A stretch of DNA of 5,974 nucleotides from Bacteroidia bacterium (GTDB lineage: Bacteria > Bacteroidota > Bacteroidia > Bacteroidales > CAJPTX01), in NCBI GenBank assembly GCA_905373625.1, contig CAJPTS010000117.1, positions 1-5,974 of the forward strand, in the 5' to 3' direction. Below, one piece after another: positions 1 to 5,974 of this stretch; the stretch's first letter is position 1, and each line of letters starts with the position of its first letter. The notes beneath the pieces were generated by a model. That model was not told where the DNA came from. It did no database searches and saw nothing but the letters and a program-made list of their open reading frames with translations. Made by a program: the position numbers and the translations under genes.

Positions 1-1826
1 TCGCCTTGCGTCGTACTTTGAACCTCGTACTTCGTACCTGCGCCAGTGGCGCATCTGCCCGCAATAAAGTCTGTCATAAAGTGGCTTTCGAACTTCTCTT
101 TGGCATTCACTTCTGCTTCAGTAAAGGGGATCAAATGATTGATGCCATCCGCAGCAGAGATTCGGTTTTGTGTATGAAAGAGGGTAAACGCAAGACAGTT
201 GTACTGAAACTCATTATCTTTTTTCCAGCTGGGTTTCGGGTAGAGAAACTGGTCGCGATCATTGAGCCACGTCTGTTTTATCGATAGTCGTACGGCAAAA
301 GATATGACTGTACGAATGAGATTACTAGGTTCAATTTGCGAATGAAGTCCTCCACTGGCGGGACGTGTTAGCTTATTATCTATAAATACTCGTCTTTGAT
401 TCTGTATGTCAGGACCGCGTGCCGCAAAATGCCCGAGCGAGGCTCTATTTAGCTCTTCTTTTGATGTGATATGCGTAAAGGTCGTTAATAATTCCCTCGA
501 TCCTGGTAACACGCAAATTTCTTTTTGCCGAATACGCTTTTTAGAATGGTAATAGATGTCTGCAGTAATTCTTTCAAACGTTTGCTCTTGGGCGGTGTCC
601 CATATAAAGAAGCCGATAGGGAACGTCCCATTTACATTGTCAAAAGTATGTGCAGGAATGAGAAAAAGGCTTTTAAGCGCAGCATGAAATTCGTTTCGGA
701 AGAGCTGGAAATTAGAAGCTTGAAGTACTTTTAATTTGGAGAATTGCCCTAAAATAGCCCCCTTTAGTTCTGTACATACACGCATTAAGAAGAGTGCAAA
801 CAGCTCATTGGCTGCACTCCCTATCAGGGGCAAATAGCGTTCGTGTATTGTACTACCTTTTGTTACGCGCTTCTTATTTTCACCCGTTCGCTGTAACGTC
901 CGCACATTCCCAGCTTCTGCGTATGGCGGATTGATATAAATAAGTAGCTTGCGGCGCTTTGCGGGATCATTTATTATGGTCTGTAGCGGGACAGGAAGTT
1001 TCGTAAACGGATCATTCAAGAAATCAAACTGAAAGACGTGGCTCTCCAACAGGTTTGCGCCATTCTTGATGCGATCTTTCATCACATCCACGTCCTGCTG
1101 GTCTAGTGTCGAAGCCCAAATGTTGTATTTGTTTGTAAGCCCGTTAAGTAAATTCCCAGTGCCAGCAGCACAATCCCAAATCGTGTATTCCTCATGCCAA
1201 TCGTCTCCCAACACCTGTTCCAAATACTGCTGGGAAAGTTCCACCCATATTTGTGGGGTAAAGAATGACCCTTTGCGTTCTCTATGATTTGTTACACGTG
1301 GTAAAGGTTTGTTTGGAACTTTAACGTGCTGCTTTATAAACTCCCACAGCTCAGTTTCGTGCACATCGTAGTAAAAGATGTACGAGGTACGCTCCAAAGT
1401 ATCCTTTACAGCGCCGTACAATAGCCCAAATTCGCGTGAACTGTCGTCAGACGGGGTAATATTCCAGTTGAAGTCGTTTAGCGCGAAAAAGGGCAGAATA
1501 TTCCTATAAGGAATGAAGGCAATCTTCTCAGCATCAAATGCCGCAAGAAATGGTGGCGGCAGATACGTTTCAAACGTGCGCGCCTTACCAATGGTCAGAA
1601 TAAGTTGCACAAGCGGTTTGTAAAGGTCGGAAACTACGCCACGCTTAGCTTCCGCCCAAAGCAACGAAACCGTTTCTCGTCCCTCTGTAGGATGCTTTGC
1701 GTCTTGTATTTGGGTAACGCAGAAGTCTATTTTGCCGATTCTGTTGCCACAATCATAGGCAGCAAAGAACTGTTCGGCTATACGAATTTTTAATTCCTCT
1801 TCTTGCAGGGCGTTGTATTGTTCCAT
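1..1826 (-). CDS. N6-adenine DNA methyltransferase, probable Type IIG-like restriction-modification protein (3' end outside window)
   Basis: The reading frame is open from the ATG at 1826-1824 to the left edge, with 608 codons and no stop seen. The product should transfer a methyl group from S-adenosylmethionine to adenine N6 in DNA. Residues 186-205 (GSFFTPQIW...) fit motif X. Residues 218-225 (DCAAGTGN) are the SAM-binding motif I. D242 and D268 (QFDFL) fit motifs II and III. N299-P-P-Y302 is the catalytic motif IV. The X-I-IV order is that of gamma-class enzymes. Residues about 310-590 would hold the rest of the catalytic domain and target recognition. Upstream, D34 (GKIDF) followed by E59-A-K61 (WAEAKRG) in a predicted alpha/beta segment resembles a PD-(D/E)xK nuclease, as in Type IIG enzymes; this part is inference. 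No separate R or S gene is visible. The visible C-terminus (residues 597-607) is encoded by an intergenic-type heptamer repeat, suggesting the original end was near residue 590. Alternative: an orphan methyltransferase with a degenerate N-terminal domain. Confidence 0.88.
   Translation of the reverse strand, partial: MEQYNALQEEELKIRIAEQFFAAYDCGNRIGKIDFCVTQIQDAKHPTEGRETVSLLWAEAKRGVVSDLYKPLVQLILTIGKARTFETYLPPPFLAAFDAEKIAFIPYRNILPFFALNDFNWNITPSDDSSREFGLLYGAVKDTLERTSYIFYYDVHETELWEFIKQHVKVPNKPLPRVTNHRERKGSFFTPQIWVELSQQYLEQVLGDDWHEEYTIWDCAAGTGNLLNGLTNKYNIWASTLDQQDVDVMKDRIKNGANLLESHVFQFDFLNDPFTKLPVPLQTIINDPAKRRKLLIYINPPYAEAGNVRTLQRTGENKKRVTKGSTIHERYLPLIGSAANELFALFLMRVCTELKGAILGQFSKLKVLQASNFQLFRNEFHAALKSLFLIPAHTFDNVNGTFPIGFFIWDTAQEQTFERITADIYYHSKKRIRQKEICVLPGSRELLTTFTHITSKEELNRASLGHFAARGPDIQNQRRVFIDNKLTRPASGGLHSQIEPSNLIRTVISFAVRLSIKQTWLNDRDQFLYPKPSWKKDNEFQYNCLAFTLFHTQNRISAADGINHLIPFTEAEVNAKEKFESHFMTDFIAGRCATGAGTKYEVQSTTQG
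11..38 (-). repeat. Left heptamer array, four units of RGTWCNA
   Basis: Read on the minus strand, the array is GGTACGA, AGTACGA, GGTTCAA, AGTACGA in perfect 7-bp register. It matches the intergenic array at 1986-2016 but lies in the opposite orientation. It sits inside the methyltransferase reading frame. Three heptamers equal seven codons, so the array is translated as a TKYEVQST-like tail without a stop. Confidence 0.8.
39..53. other. GC-rich perfect hairpin beside the left heptamer array
   Basis: TGCGCC (39-44) pairs with GGCGCA (48-53) around a 3-base AGT loop, giving a 6-bp stem. It directly abuts the heptamer array and encodes residues 592-596 of the methyltransferase frame. It has no following T-run on the minus strand, so it is not a standard intrinsic terminator. 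It may be part of the repeat element or an mRNA structure near the end of the gene. Confidence 0.5.
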
Positions 1827-1848
1827 AATATTCTTGCCTTTGTACGTT

Positions 1849-1856
1849 CAAATGTA
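1849..1856 (-). promoter_or_regulatory. Candidate Bacteroidota -7 box for the methyltransferase gene
   Basis: The minus strand reads TACATTTG, matching the Bacteroidota -7 consensus TAnnTTTG. It lies 22 bases upstream of the ATG at 1826, so transcription would start around 1840-1845 and leave a leader of roughly 15-20 bases. That leader contains AAAGGCAAG as a weak purine-rich ribosome site. No convincing -33 TTTG is present at the usual spacing, so this promoter may be weak or activator-dependent. Confidence 0.5.
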
Positions 1857-1884
1857 CATAAAGACACGAAATAATGTTTTCTGT

Positions 1885-1892
1885 GGGGGGGG
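1885..1892. repeat. G8 homopolymer (C8 on the methyltransferase strand)
   Basis: Eight consecutive G residues lie 28 bases upstream of the candidate -7 box of the methyltransferase gene, roughly -42 to -50 from its expected transcription start. Homopolymeric G/C tracts of this length can slip during replication. This position could change the spacing of an upstream activating element. GTGGG at 1883-1887 can also pair with CCCAC at 1900-1904. Confidence 0.7.
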
Positions 1893-1932
1893 CCTGCTAC
1901 CCACTGCGAATACACACCTTTACGAACTGGGC

Positions 1933-1944
1933 GTTGCGTGCAAC
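1933..1944. other. Palindrome GTTGC-GT-GCAAC, possible operator or small hairpin
   Basis: GTTGC (1933-1937) and GCAAC (1940-1944) form a perfect inverted repeat with a 2-base centre, followed by a T-rich stretch (ATTTTATTT). No plus-strand gene lies upstream for it to terminate, and the centre is too short for a comfortable RNA loop. A DNA-binding site between the divergent genes is as plausible as a terminator. Confidence 0.3.
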
Positions 1945-1954
1945 ATTTTATTTA

Positions 1955-2016
1955 GGTACTAAGTACGAGGTTCAAAGCTTAAACAGGTACTAGGTACGAA
2001 GTACTAAGTTCAAAGT
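1955..2016 (+). repeat. Right heptamer array, seven units of RGTWCNA in two blocks
   Basis: Block one (1955-1975) reads GGTACTA, AGTACGA, GGTTCAA. After a short interruption (1976-1985), block two (1986-2013) reads GGTACTA, GGTACGA, AGTACTA, AGTTCAA, followed by AGT. All units keep a 7-bp register, and most contain the palindrome GTAC. Block two shares CAGGTAC, GAAGTAC and GTTCAAAGT with the reverse complement of the left array, differing by one heptamer and a few substitutions. The array lies between the divergent genes, outside any well-supported coding region. Confidence 0.85.
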
Positions 2017-2075
2017 AAACCCCAGATGTTATTCGCTTCGCGTGGTGTTCTTTCGTCTTTGTTTACGCGCTTGTC

Positions 2076-2096
2076 GCGAACTTTGAACTTTGAACT
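2076..2096 (-). repeat. Short inverted heptamer block upstream of rlmH
   Basis: The plus strand reads GCGAACT, TTGAACT, TTGAACT. On the minus strand this is two perfect AGTTCAA units and one variant. It belongs to the same heptamer family as 1955-2016 in opposite orientation. The arm ACTTTGAACTT (2080-2090) is the exact reverse complement of AAGTTCAAAGT (2006-2016), so the two can form an 11-bp stem. Confidence 0.75.
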
Positions 2097-2136
2097 CCGT
2101 CAGGAGATATATTGCCGTTCTATTCGTTACTTCTTG

Positions 2137-2144
2137 TACATTTG
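2137..2144 (+). promoter_or_regulatory. Candidate Bacteroidota -7 box for rlmH
   Basis: TACATTTG fits TAnnTTTG and ends only 7 bases before the rlmH ATG. A TTG at 2112-2114 could serve as the -33 element, but the 22-base spacing is slightly long. If used, the transcript would start at or within a few bases of the start codon, so the mRNA would be leaderless or nearly so. No Shine-Dalgarno sequence precedes the ATG, which is compatible with that. Confidence 0.45.
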
Positions 2145-2151
2145 CTGTACT

Positions 2152-2628
2152 ATGCTGAGGGTAGACGTGGTTTTATTGGGGAAGACAACACTTCCGTATA
2201 TAGAGGAGGGGTTAAAAGATTATGCCTCGCGTCTCGTACACTACTGTAAGTTTGAGCTGCGCGTGCTCCCGCCCGTACGCAATGCAGCAAGCCTATCTAC
2301 AGAGGAACTTGTGAAGCGCGAGGGTATTCAATTCATGGAAGTGCTAAAAGGCTATGATCGAGTAGTGCTCCTCGACGAGCACGGGAAAGAATACACCTCA
2401 CGTGCATTTGCCACGTTGGTAAATAACTTTACGCTTCAAGGAGCTTCGCGTATAGCATTTGTCATTGGCGGGGCATATGGCTTCTCGGACGAGGTTAGAA
2501 AAGCGTTCCCAAACCAACTGTCACTGTCGCAGCTTACCTTTTCGCATCAAATAGTGCGTCTTATCTTCCTAGAGCAACTCTACCGCATATTTACGATACT
2601 CCGAGGCGAACCTTACCACCATGATTAG
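2152..2628 (+). CDS. rlmH: 23S rRNA (pseudouridine-1915-N3)-methyltransferase RlmH
   Basis: The 158-residue product matches the usual RlmH length of about 155-160. RlmH is a small homodimeric SPOUT-class enzyme in the cytosol. It uses SAM to methylate N3 of pseudouridine 1915 in helix 69 of 23S rRNA, acting on assembled 70S ribosomes. Visible family signatures are LLDEHGKEYTS (73-83), the SAM-binding FVIGGAYGFS (103-112) within the trefoil knot, LSLSQLTFSHQIVRLIFLEQ-type helix residues (123-142), and the C-terminal RGEPYHHD, which contributes to the active site. The frame stays open upstream to an ATG at 2026. Those 42 extra residues run through heptamer-repeat DNA and have no family counterpart, so the ATG at 2152 is preferred. 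The last 8 bp overlap the start of the downstream kinase gene, implying an operon. Confidence 0.96.
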   Translation: MLRVDVVLLGKTTLPYIEEGLKDYASRLVHYCKFELRVLPPVRNAASLSTEELVKREGIQFMEVLKGYDRVVLLDEHGKEYTSRAFATLVNNFTLQGASRIAFVIGGAYGFSDEVRKAFPNQLSLSQLTFSHQIVRLIFLEQLYRIFTILRGEPYHHD

Positions 2629-5600
2629 AAAGAAGTTGGAGCGCTTGTCTCTTCTTAAGCTTTCGGTCTGCGCACACGTTAAACAGAAGCGCTTAATATA
2701 CTGGCGAATGCTGGGAGGCGGACTGCTACTCCTCGGGCTTTGGCTCTTCTTGAGTGGCTTACAGTCCCGCGTACTCTCGCACCCGGTAGTCGGTTCAGAC
2801 GATGATAGCGCCATCGTGGCTCGCTTTCATGAGGTAATAAACGAGCGTATTGCAAAAGGGAAGGCGCTCATTGACCAATGTGGAGATTACATGCAACGAG
2901 TCTCGCCCTTTGCTGGCATTTCCTATTACGAGGAGGAAATACTGCCACAGATACGAGACCAGCGACTCGAAATACTCGTGGCACGCCGCGATAGTATCAT
3001 TGTTTGGTCTTACCGTTACGGACCGAACGATTGGGGGGAATTAAAGAAGAAAGATAAGGGCTATATATGGCTCTATGGCATATGGTACTACTTTGAGATG
3101 TATACAAAAGGAGACTATCAGAGTGCCGTACTTGCCTACCTGCGTAGCGATTATCTGGTGCAAAACCGTTACCTCGAGAGTACATGGGATTCTTCGCTCT
3201 CCTTCTTGTACGGGGAGCGTGTGCCTACCTTAGCCAAAGAAGCGCCAGCAATTTTTTCGCAGAGCGAGCGCTTGGAGAGAGAAAGAAGCGGAAACCGTAT
3301 ATTTTTTGGCTTTGCCCTCCTTTTTAGCACCCTCTTACTTTTGCCTACTTTCTTTCCCCGAAAGAACAAATTATTCTTTTTCATTGGTACTGCGGTAGCA
3401 TTAGCGCTGCTATTTCTTTGTAAATACTACGGGTGGTTAGTAGGCGAGTTGGGCGATTTTTTCAATCCTGAACTCTTTGCCATCTCCAATCTTGTGTCCT
3501 CTTTAGGCGACCTATTTCTTTACGTAGTTGGGGGGATGGTGATAATCTTGCAGTTGCGCTACCTAACCCCCTTACCTAAAACTAATGAGACAGAACCGAC
3601 GCGTCATATATATTGGTGCGGCGCGTGGTTGCTAGTGATCATGCTGCTTTTACTAGCACTCGTTACACTGTCTCTTCAGCTTGTGAATAATGCAACAATA
3701 CCTCTCACGCCCTACAGTTTTGCTAATCTGTCAGTTTACGCCCTCAGTGCTTTTGTAAGTCTAGCTATACTTTGTGCACTCCTTGCACTGGCCACAATCA
3801 TCGTCATCAGGCTTTTACAACCGTTTACGTGGAAAGTCCGCATCATTGTTTGGACTATACTCCTCGCCGTCGCGGCAAGTGTGCATTACCTGCTTTTGGG
3901 CACACATGCTCTCCTCGGGTTACTTGTCTTTGTGCCGCAGATCCCCGTAATACAGTATTTTATAGCGCGCACAAAAACGCGACCACTCTTTACAGGTTTT
4001 TACATTGTATTGGCCATTCTTTATGCCCTTCCCGTCTGCGAAATTTTGCATCACACTGACCGAGAGAAAGATATTAACATCCGTACGCAAATTGCAAACT
4101 CGCTTGGCAATGAACACGATCACGTCCTCGAGTTCCTCTTTGTACGCCTCTCGGAACAAATTAAAAAAGACGAAGAGTTGAGAGACATCGTTAATCAGTA
4201 CAAACCCGATATTATTGCGCTGAACAAGCATTTCAAACGACGTTATCACCGCGACTACTTGCTAGAATATGACTTCCAACTTACTTTCTGCTTCCGAGAA
4301 ACCGAGATCCTGATCACCTCCACTGGCAAAAAGAATAATTGTCAGGAGTTCTTCTCACACATGATACATGATTATGGTACTCAGATCGCAGGTACTAACT
4401 TCTATTTTTTGGCGAACAAGAACGGACGGATAAGCTACATCGGGATCTTCAATTTTGGGACTGTCTACGACAAATATTCTACCCTCTACCTCGAACTCGA
4501 TTCCAAATTACCTTACTACTATTGGGGCTATCCAGATCTGCTAATTGATCGGAAATACGCACGTCCTATTCATCATACAACCTATTCTACGGCGCTCTTT
4601 CAGAATCAGAAGCTACTAGCACAGTCGGGCGATTATCATTACCCCGTACGCGTGCTCGCCGATTATTATACGCCGAAGGATAAACATCTCTTCGATTACG
4701 ACAGATACTCGCATTTCGTAAAACTCGTAGATAAAAATACGTTTGTCGTGGTATCAAAACCACAACTTAATAACCTAGAAATTGCTGGCGGAGTAGCCTA
4801 CCTTATCTTGGTCTTCTTAATAGTCTTCAACTTAATCTTATACGCAGCGCGCATACTCCCCGTTTTTGCTTTCTTTACAAATGGTTTAGCAGGACGCATT
4901 CAACGAATCATCTTATACACCATTCTCTTGTACATTCCGCTGAGCATCTTTGGTATACAGTACGTTCTTCGCAATAGTCTGCGCTTGGACGGAGTGGCTC
5001 GTTTGCGAGAGCACATAGCAGTGATACAGAATGAGCTCGAGGCATGGATGCCCACGCTTCTTAACCAATTGCACGATACGGCGTATGTCAATTGGAAGCT
5101 CGCCTCCATGTCTAATCGCCTCTACTGTGATATCAATCTATACGACGCCGAGGGGTGGCTCTTGGGTAGCTCGAGACCTGCCATTTATGAGCAGCAACTG
5201 TTGGGAACGCGTATTCATGGGCTTGCATGGAATCGGTTACGACATCAAAGCGCCTCGCAGTGTGTACAAAGCGAGTGTATCGGAGATATGCATTACACGT
5301 CTATTTACGCTCCTCTATTTTACAATGGGATGCTCATGGGGTATGCTAATGTCCCTTATTTCCCAAACCCGCAACTGGAGCAAGCTCAGTATATACATAT
5401 AGCCTCTCTCATACTAAACATCTTCCTGCTCTTTACCACGCTGAAGATACTTGTCATGTCGCAGTTCACAAATCGGATTACGCGTTATCTGCACCGTATT
5501 CGTTATGCACTAGAACAAACTTCGATTACAAATCCTGGCATCCCCATAGATTATAAAAGCAGGGACGAAATAGGAATGCTCATTACCACCTACAATAGGA

Positions 5601-5974
5601 TGGTGAGCGATATACAAGAAAAAGCAGCAAAGCTCCGCGAAAGTGAAAGAGAGTCCGCGTGGAAGGAGATGGCACGACAAATAGCGCACGACATTAAGAA
5701 CCCCCTCACGCCCATGAAATTAGGGGTGCAGCATTTGGTCTATTTGAAAAAAACGGATTGCGAAGATTGGGATCAGCGCTTCCTCAAATATGCCGAGATG
5801 CTTGAGGCGCAGATAGATTCGCTTGCAGAAACGGCTGACACATTTACACGCTATGCTACGCTTACACTGGGCAATGCGCAGCAAACCTCCATAGCCAAAG
5901 CAATAGAGCATTCCATCTGGCTCTTCCGAAGTCACGAAGATGTGCAGTGGGAGGTAAATCTAGAACCCATTGAA
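2621..5974 (+). CDS. Large NtrY-like sensor histidine kinase, 12 predicted TM segments (3' end outside window)
   Basis: The frame is open for 1118 codons from the ATG at 2621 to the right edge. TM1 lies at about 33-48. It is followed by an extracytoplasmic region (49-227), a cluster of eight TMs (about 228-475), a second extracytoplasmic region (476-720), TM10 (721-745) and TM11 (761-784). A third extracytoplasmic PAS/Cache-like region follows (785-923, with INLYDAEGWLLGSS at 838-851), then TM12 (924-946), HAMP (about 947-1000, ending SRDEIGMLITTYNRMV) and HisKA (about 1010-1080). H1023 in RQIAHDIKNPLTPMKL is the expected autophosphorylation site, and the NPLTPMKL form is typical of NtrY-type kinases. 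Most of the ATP-binding domain is beyond the window. The product should be an inner-membrane kinase sensing an unknown envelope signal and phosphorylating a response regulator not seen here. The ATG overlaps rlmH by 8 bp, suggesting translational coupling. ATG 2708 (M30) is a less likely start. Confidence 0.93.
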   Translation, partial: MIRKKLERLSLLKLSVCAHVKQKRLIYWRMLGGGLLLLGLWLFLSGLQSRVLSHPVVGSDDDSAIVARFHEVINERIAKGKALIDQCGDYMQRVSPFAGISYYEEEILPQIRDQRLEILVARRDSIIVWSYRYGPNDWGELKKKDKGYIWLYGIWYYFEMYTKGDYQSAVLAYLRSDYLVQNRYLESTWDSSLSFLYGERVPTLAKEAPAIFSQSERLERERSGNRIFFGFALLFSTLLLLPTFFPRKNKLFFFIGTAVALALLFLCKYYGWLVGELGDFFNPELFAISNLVSSLGDLFLYVVGGMVIILQLRYLTPLPKTNETEPTRHIYWCGAWLLVIMLLLLALVTLSLQLVNNATIPLTPYSFANLSVYALSAFVSLAILCALLALATIIVIRLLQPFTWKVRIIVWTILLAVAASVHYLLLGTHALLGLLVFVPQIPVIQYFIARTKTRPLFTGFYIVLAILYALPVCEILHHTDREKDINIRTQIANSLGNEHDHVLEFLFVRLSEQIKKDEELRDIVNQYKPDIIALNKHFKRRYHRDYLLEYDFQLTFCFRETEILITSTGKKNNCQEFFSHMIHDYGTQIAGTNFYFLANKNGRISYIGIFNFGTVYDKYSTLYLELDSKLPYYYWGYPDLLIDRKYARPIHHTTYSTALFQNQKLLAQSGDYHYPVRVLADYYTPKDKHLFDYDRYSHFVKLVDKNTFVVVSKPQLNNLEIAGGVAYLILVFLIVFNLILYAARILPVFAFFTNGLAGRIQRIILYTILLYIPLSIFGIQYVLRNSLRLDGVARLREHIAVIQNELEAWMPTLLNQLHDTAYVNWKLASMSNRLYCDINLYDAEGWLLGSSRPAIYEQQLLGTRIHGLAWNRLRHQSASQCVQSECIGDMHYTSIYAPLFYNGMLMGYANVPYFPNPQLEQAQYIHIASLILNIFLLFTTLKILVMSQFTNRITRYLHRIRYALEQTSITNPGIPIDYKSRDEIGMLITTYNRMVSDIQEKAAKLRESERESAWKEMARQIAHDIKNPLTPMKLGVQHLVYLKKTDCEDWDQRFLKYAEMLEAQIDSLAETADTFTRYATLTLGNAQQTSIAKAIEHSIWLFRSHEDVQWEVNLEPIE

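Noticed and set aside
1066..1793. Plus-strand open frames opposite the methyltransferase gene (also 6-287 and 525-734)
   Set aside because: They lie antisense to a long frame with clear methyltransferase motifs. They have low-complexity or unrecognisable products and no promoter or ribosome site.
1933..1952. Intrinsic terminator on the plus strand
   Set aside because: The stem has only a 2-base centre, the following tract is interrupted by A, and no plus-strand gene ends upstream of it.
1955..2016. CRISPR array
   Set aside because: The periodicity is a continuous 7-bp register with no spacers of constant length and no repeat in the usual 23-47 base range. No cas gene is visible.
2102..2114. 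AGGAG followed by a TTG as an alternative rlmH ribosome site and start
   Set aside because: The TTG at 2112 is out of frame with rlmH, and the nearest in-frame TTG (2134) is too far from the purine run for normal spacing.
2026..2151. In-frame N-terminal extension of RlmH from the upstream ATG at 2026
   Set aside because: The extra 42 residues are read through heptamer-repeat and hairpin DNA, lack resemblance to RlmH, and would exceed the family length. MLRVDVVLLGKT at 2152 is the normal RlmH start.
3920..4249. Minus-strand 109-codon frame inside the kinase gene, and other small frames at 2569-3384, 3772-4059, 4900-5402 and 5720-5935
   Set aside because: All lie within the uninterrupted 1118-codon kinase frame, and none shows a recognisable motif or its own expression signals.

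Overview
The window looks like a chromosomal segment of a Bacteroidota bacterium, most likely Bacteroidales and possibly Porphyromonas-like. The genus is a guess. Three things support this. The very large NtrY-type sensor kinase has a sensor-HAMP-HisKA layout typical of this phylum. Both divergent genes are preceded by TACATTTG, which fits the Bacteroidota -7 consensus TAnnTTTG. Shine-Dalgarno sequences are weak or absent, and base composition looks moderate (an estimate by eye).

Layout. Positions 1-1826 (minus strand) hold a long open frame that runs off the left edge. It encodes an N6-adenine DNA methyltransferase with motif I DCAAGTGN and motif IV NPPY. It carries an N-terminal segment with a plausible PD-(D/E)xK nuclease signature, so it is probably a compact Type IIG-like restriction-modification protein. 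Positions 1827-2151 are a divergent intergenic region of 325 bp. It contains a G8 homopolymer, a short palindrome, arrays of a 7-bp repeat (RGTWCNA) and two candidate promoters. Positions 2152-2628 (plus strand) encode RlmH, the 23S rRNA pseudouridine-1915 N3 methyltransferase. From 2621 to the right edge (plus strand) an uninterrupted frame of 1118 codons encodes a 12-TM NtrY-like sensor histidine kinase. Its ATPase domain lies mostly beyond the window. It overlaps the end of rlmH by 8 bp, so the two are probably co-transcribed and translationally coupled.

How the parts relate. rlmH and the kinase form one plus-strand unit, pairing a core ribosome-modification enzyme with an envelope signal-transduction protein. 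The methyltransferase is an accessory gene on the other strand. It is bracketed by oppositely oriented copies of the same heptamer array, at 11-38 and 1955-2016. The left copy lies inside the reading frame and encodes the last visible residues of the protein. The most interesting non-genic signals are the bracketing repeats, the G8 tract in the methyltransferase promoter region (a candidate phase-variation site) and the near-identical promoter boxes of the divergent genes. No tRNA, rRNA, CRISPR array, insertion sequence or riboswitch was recognised.
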